Positions 59,971 through 64,000 of a stretch of DNA of 64,000 nucleotides are shown here, one piece after another. Position numbers and translations under genes: made by a program. The notes under the pieces are model-generated. The model was not told where the DNA came from, did not search any database, and was given only the letters and a program-made list of their open reading frames with translations. The number at the start of each line of letters is the position of its first letter. Within the stretch, counting starts at the first letter, position 1. Source of the stretch: Sorex araneus (lineage: Eukaryota > Chordata > Mammalia > Eulipotyphla > Soricidae); the NCBI RefSeq assembly GCF_027595985.1, contig NC_073305.1:114772259-114836258 (forward strand). Direction: 5' to 3'.

Positions 59971-60513
59971 ATTTGAGAGTCTTTTAAAGGTCAGAAATTT
60001 TTAGAAATTCTACAAAGAATATCAATGTATCAACAAAGGTATTGAAAATTTATCTGATGCAATTATTTTTTATCTAAGAAATTTTAACCGATTAAATTAT
60101 CATTATGTGCATACTTGGGTATAACGACTCGATATTTTTTGTTTGTTCCTTCTCTTTATTTCTTCTCCTCTTTCCCCCTTCTTTCTTAATTTTGGATGTA
60201 AAATAAATACTTATTATTAATAAAACCAGTTTTGGATTTTTTACTTATTAAAGTAAGTAAATAAAAATTCTGAGAAATAAAATCCAAAAGTCTTTCTTTT
60301 TTGCATTGTACAAAGTACCAATCTCCAGAACTAATATTTGTTTTCTGTTGTTTATCTTTAAAGACATTTTATTCATTTAGATCTATAGTTCAATGTAGCT
60401 TCTTACACAATTCCATTCATATTATTTTTGTGATTCATTGCCACACTTTTCACTTAATAGTTGGTATCGAAGTTTACCTTATGAACAATTATAGCATTTA
60501 AAAAATAGTTTGT

Positions 60514-60755
60514 CACGATGGCCACTCAGTGCTATACTGCAAACCACAATACCCAAAAGGAGAGAGAGAACAAAAGGGAATGCCCTGACACAGAGGTGGG
60601 GTGGGCTGGAGGGGATAGGATGGGGGTGGGTGGGAGGGATACTGGGATCATCAGTGGTGGAGAATGGGCACTGGTGGAGGGATGAGTACTTGAGCATTGT
60701 ATGACTGAAACACAAGCATGAAAAGTTGTAAGTCTGTAAAAAAAATAAAAACTAA
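60514..60755 (+). mobile_element. Short LINE-1 3' UTR insertion
   Basis: Only the last 240 bp of L1 (ATGGCCACTCAGTGCTATAC, G-rich patch 60596-60640, TGGAGAATGGGCACTGGTGG, A-rich tail). Flanked by AAAAAATAGTTTGT (60500-60513 and about 60756-60769). Confidence 0.93.
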
Positions 60756-61053
60756 AAAAAATAGTTTGTTTATACAACTTCATTAAATTCTGTTTTTATC
60801 TATATTGTTTCTTCCTATTTTCTTTAAGTTCACAGTTTTATTTCCTCTTCTTTAAAATAGACACACATAACTTATTGATTTTCATCTTTCTTACTCCTAA
60901 GGTATGTCATTAGAGCTATGTACTTCCTTTGAAACAAATATCCAGAGTACTCCTTAGATATCAATAATATGTTTTGTTTTTATTTTTATGATTTCTACAT
61001 ATTTTAAAGCAAATTTAAATTTTTTAATTTTGCTTTGCACTATGAATTTTTGT

Positions 61054-61226
61054 TTTTATTTTTGTTTATGGACCACACCCAACAATACTGAGGGGTAACT
61101 CCAGGCTTGACACTCTAGGATGACTTCTGGTGTGCTCCAGGGACCATATTGGATGCTGGAGACAGAAACGAGGTTGGTAACATTGCAAAGCAATGCTCTA
61201 TTCACTGTAATTTTACTCTGATCCTG
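61054..61226 (-). mobile_element. Diverged shrew SINE
   Basis: TGGACCACACCCAACAATACTG, GTGTGCTCCAGGGACCATATTGG; flanks CTATGAATTTT and CTATGAGCTTTT form an imperfect duplication. Confidence 0.85.
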
Positions 61227-61309
61227 GACTATGAGCTTTTAATAACATTTTTTAGTTATCAAATATATGCATGGGGACTTTTAAAAATTGACTTTTTTGC
61301 TATGGATAC

Positions 61310-61890
61310 CTAACCTAATTGTGGTCAGAGAACATTAGGCATAATGTTTTACCACACATCCCTGAATCTTACTCATATTACATAGCTGAAACTTTATTCT
61401 TCTTTACAAGCAACTTCCCATCTTCTTGTCCCAGCTGCTGGCAAGCACCATTCTAACTGTATCTATAAATTTGACTTAGATATATCATCTACAGTGAATC
61501 AAATGGTTTTGCCTTTCTGGGACTAGTTTATTTCTCTTATGAAGTTCCTCAAGGTGCATGTATGTTACTCTTGTCAATTAGCAAAGCAGGATTTCTTTCT
61601 TTTTAAAGGGTGAATAATATTACATTACATGTAGTATATGTACATTACATATGCATGTGTATACATGTATACATATATGTGTTATATTTCTTTACCTATT
61701 CATCTACCAATGGACATTTAAGTTGTTTTCACATCATGGTTCTTATAAAAAGTGTTGCAATGAACATGGAAATAAAAATATCTCTTTGAGCTAGTAATTT
61801 TAATTCCTTCCTCCCCTTTCTTTCTGCTGATATTTTGATGATTTGGGAGTTGTACATCTAATTGATTGTGGGACTCACAAATTAAGTTAT
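61310..61890 (-). mobile_element. Old LINE-1 3' region, antisense
   Basis: CTACCAATGGACATTTAAGTTG and AAAAGTGTTGCAATGAACATGG are antisense text of mammalian L1 3' ends. An AT/ACAT-rich patch lies at about 61620-61690. Confidence 0.6.
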
Positions 61891-62382
61891 GGTGCTTGCA
61901 CACTTGGCTGCTGTGCTTACTAGATCACACTTCTTTTGTTAACTTACATAAAATATAAGAATATTTTGATTTAATATTTTTAATTGTGTAGAAGAACTCT
62001 ACTCTTTTATCTTATACACATTTTATTGATGTCATTTTATTGTTATCATAGTTATTTCTAAAACTTTTAGTTTTTATAGTAAATTTAAATTGCTTTATCT
62101 ACTAGTGCATTCTAAATTTTAAATAGGATTGCATTCTATATTTGTCTCTATATTTATGTCTATTACATCTAATACTTTCCTATGTTACTGCATTGTTAGT
62201 GTTTTTTTTTTAACTTGCAGAACTCCCTTTAGCATCTTTTTTAACTTCAGAGTTCCCTTTAGCATTTTCCTTATAAGATTGGATTAGTATTAATGAACTC
62301 CCTCAACTTTTGATTTGTTTTGTATGAAATATTTTCATCATCTCCATTTTTGAAGAATGGTTTTGTCAAGAGTAGTAAAACT

Positions 62383-62535
62383 TGGCCAGAGAAATAGTAT
62401 GTGGATTGAAGTAGTTGCCTTGAATGTGTCTGACACCAGTTCAATCCCCAGTACCACATGGCCCCAAACACTGCCTCGAGCAACTCCTGAGCAACTACCT
62501 GTGGCCCAACACCCTCCTTACCCAGAAAAGAAATA
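62383..62535 (+). mobile_element. Diverged shrew SINE
   Basis: GGCCAGAGAAATAGTATGTGG head, CAGTTCAATCCCCAGTACCAC B-box region, and ACTCCTGAGCAACTACC. Confidence 0.7.
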
Positions 62536-62639
62536 GTACTCATACCTGGCAATTTTTTTTCAGCACATGAATATGCTATCTTCTCACTCCTGTTCTGAAA
62601 AGTTTCTAATGAAAAATTCTAGATAATGATATGGCAATT

Positions 62640-63320
62640 ATTTTATATGGGAAATTTGCTCTTACTGCTTTCAACCTCTCACTTTTAACTTTTGTCAATT
62701 AAATTATAATATTATAATCTGTCCTGATGAGGGTTGGTGCTTTGATGAGGATTCTTCTTTTATTTAATGCTATTTTGACATTTCAGATGTATACATGTAT
62801 ATATATACATATATATACACGTATATGCGTATAATACATATATAATGTAAATACATATATACATATATACAAACATATACATAAATATATGTATTTATTT
62901 TCCCAGATTAAGGAGTTTTGAGCCATGTTTTATTTAATAGCCTTCGCCTTTTTTTCAATTCTCACTCTGATAATTCTTTGATGCTTGTATTGTTGATATA
63001 TATTTTTCTCACTGGTCTCTAAGATTTATTTTTTATTATCATTTTATTAATGTATTTTTCTTCTATAACTGGATAAATCCAAATGGTCTGCCTTGAAGCT
63101 CACCAATTTTTTTTTCTGGCTGTTTTAATCTGTTAAACCCCTCAGTTCAATTTCTTAGTTTGATTGCATACTTTAGTTCCAAAAGTTCTGTTTGGTTCTT
63201 TTCTTATCAAAATCCTTGGTCCATTGTTTTTTATATTTCTGAACTTCTTAATGTCTATGTAGGCTACGTTTAATGGCTTGGCATGTCATTTACTTACTTT
63301 TACTCATTAAGGTCAGTTTC
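62640..63320 (-). mobile_element. Probable old LINE-1 related sequence, antisense
   Basis: CTTTTGTCAATTAAATTATAATATTATAATCTGTCCTGATG resembles antisense old L1 text. Contains a TA/CA-rich microsatellite at about 62790-62890. Boundaries are guesses. Confidence 0.4.
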
Positions 63321-63329
63321 TGGAGGCTT

Positions 63330-63524
63330 ATTTTTATTTTTTGGTCTGGTGCAGGTACAGGGGTCGAGGAAACCACACCTGGTGATGCTCTTAGGGTACT
63401 CCTGATTCTGCACTCAGAAATCACTCCTGGTGATGCTTGGGGGACCATAAGCAGTGCTGGGGCTTGAACCTGGGCTGGGCGCATGAAAGGCCAGTGTCTT
63501 GCTTGCTATGCCATTACTCCAGCC
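63330..63524 (-). mobile_element. Shrew tRNA-derived SINE
   Basis: AACCACACCTGGTGATGC, TGATTCTGCACTCAGAAATC, GATGCTTGGGGGACCATAAG and CCATTACTCCAGCC. Flanks CTGGAGGCTTA and CTGGAGGTCTA form an imperfect duplication. Confidence 0.9.
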
Positions 63525-64000
63525 TCAGCTGGAGGTCTATTTAAAATTGTTTGTTTTTCATAATTTTCTTTAACTCTTTGTACAAGAGAAAATAAAACTG
63601 TCTTCATGCATTAGCCTCATCTAGGGAGAAGAACTTTACCAATCAATACAGCTAGAGCTCCTATGGGCTTCTAATCCTTTTTGCTAGCTCAAAACCTCCA
63701 TCTTTGTTCTGAGCTGATACCAGCATCTAGAGTATATAAATCTCCACCGTCCCTCAGTGACAGGCAAGATAGAGGACAGCTCCCCTCTCCTCCCCCAACC
63801 CTCTGGGAACCACTGGAAAAGTTAGGATGTAGATGTTTCTTCCGACTCTTTCCCCTGGGAGAAGCTGCAAGCCGAATGTTCTCTCCCAAATGTGCTGCTA
63901 TATTAGGAGTGACGATTATAGCAAGAGACTCTAACTTTCCTACCTGCTTTAACGCAACTGATTTTGTACTTACCTGAGGTGTATGAGTCACTCAGTTTCT
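63525..64000. other. Window end, unassigned
   Basis: No gene supported. Two overlapping open frames of about 100 codons on opposite strands (63681-63991) match nothing known to me; old LINE sequence is possible. Confidence 0.3.

Overview
This is mammalian nuclear DNA, most probably from a shrew (Soricidae, likely Sorex). It carries many copies of a roughly 165-bp tRNA-derived SINE (head GGGGCTGGAGCGATAGCAC, tail GTGACCCAAAAAGC) that I recognise as the shrew SINE, together with lineage-specific LINE-1 3' ends and RTE-type LINE tails. The species call rests on recognising the repeats, not on a database search.

The only protein-coding gene I can support is CNR1, encoding cannabinoid receptor type 1, on the minus strand. 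Its whole coding region lies in one exon (18028-19449, 473 aa). A splice acceptor is predicted just upstream near 19485. A repeat-free stretch downstream, ending near 13650, fits a 3' UTR of about 4 kb. The start of that UTR contains a large GAA/TTC triplet expansion (about 17650-17993). A CpG island at about 44270-46570 fits the promoter and non-coding first exon(s), which makes the gene about 32 kb long with a first intron of about 25 kb. This matches what I remember of human CNR1.

Layout: 1-706 L1 3' end; 707-13600 downstream flank with SINEs, a solo ERV class II-like LTR (4637-5024), a tetranucleotide repeat complex (6195-6760) and RTE fragments; 13650-19484 CNR1 terminal exon; 19485-44637 intron, crowded with L1 and SINE insertions from 19.8 to 32.7 kb (a twin-primed L1, a nested L1-in-L1 and a composite L1) and repeat-poor from about 38 to 44 kb; 44270-46570 CpG island; 46571-51266 repeat-poor upstream flank; 51.3-64 kb upstream flank dominated by old antisense L1 with many SINEs.

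Most other long open frames are antisense shadows of CNR1, stop-poor CpG-island frames, or low-complexity and retroelement translations. I found no CRISPR array, tRNA or rRNA gene. The observations most worth checking are the CNR1 3' UTR triplet repeat, a perfect 23-bp inverted repeat at 38417-38471, and a short CNR1-like fragment in the intron at 21534-21569.
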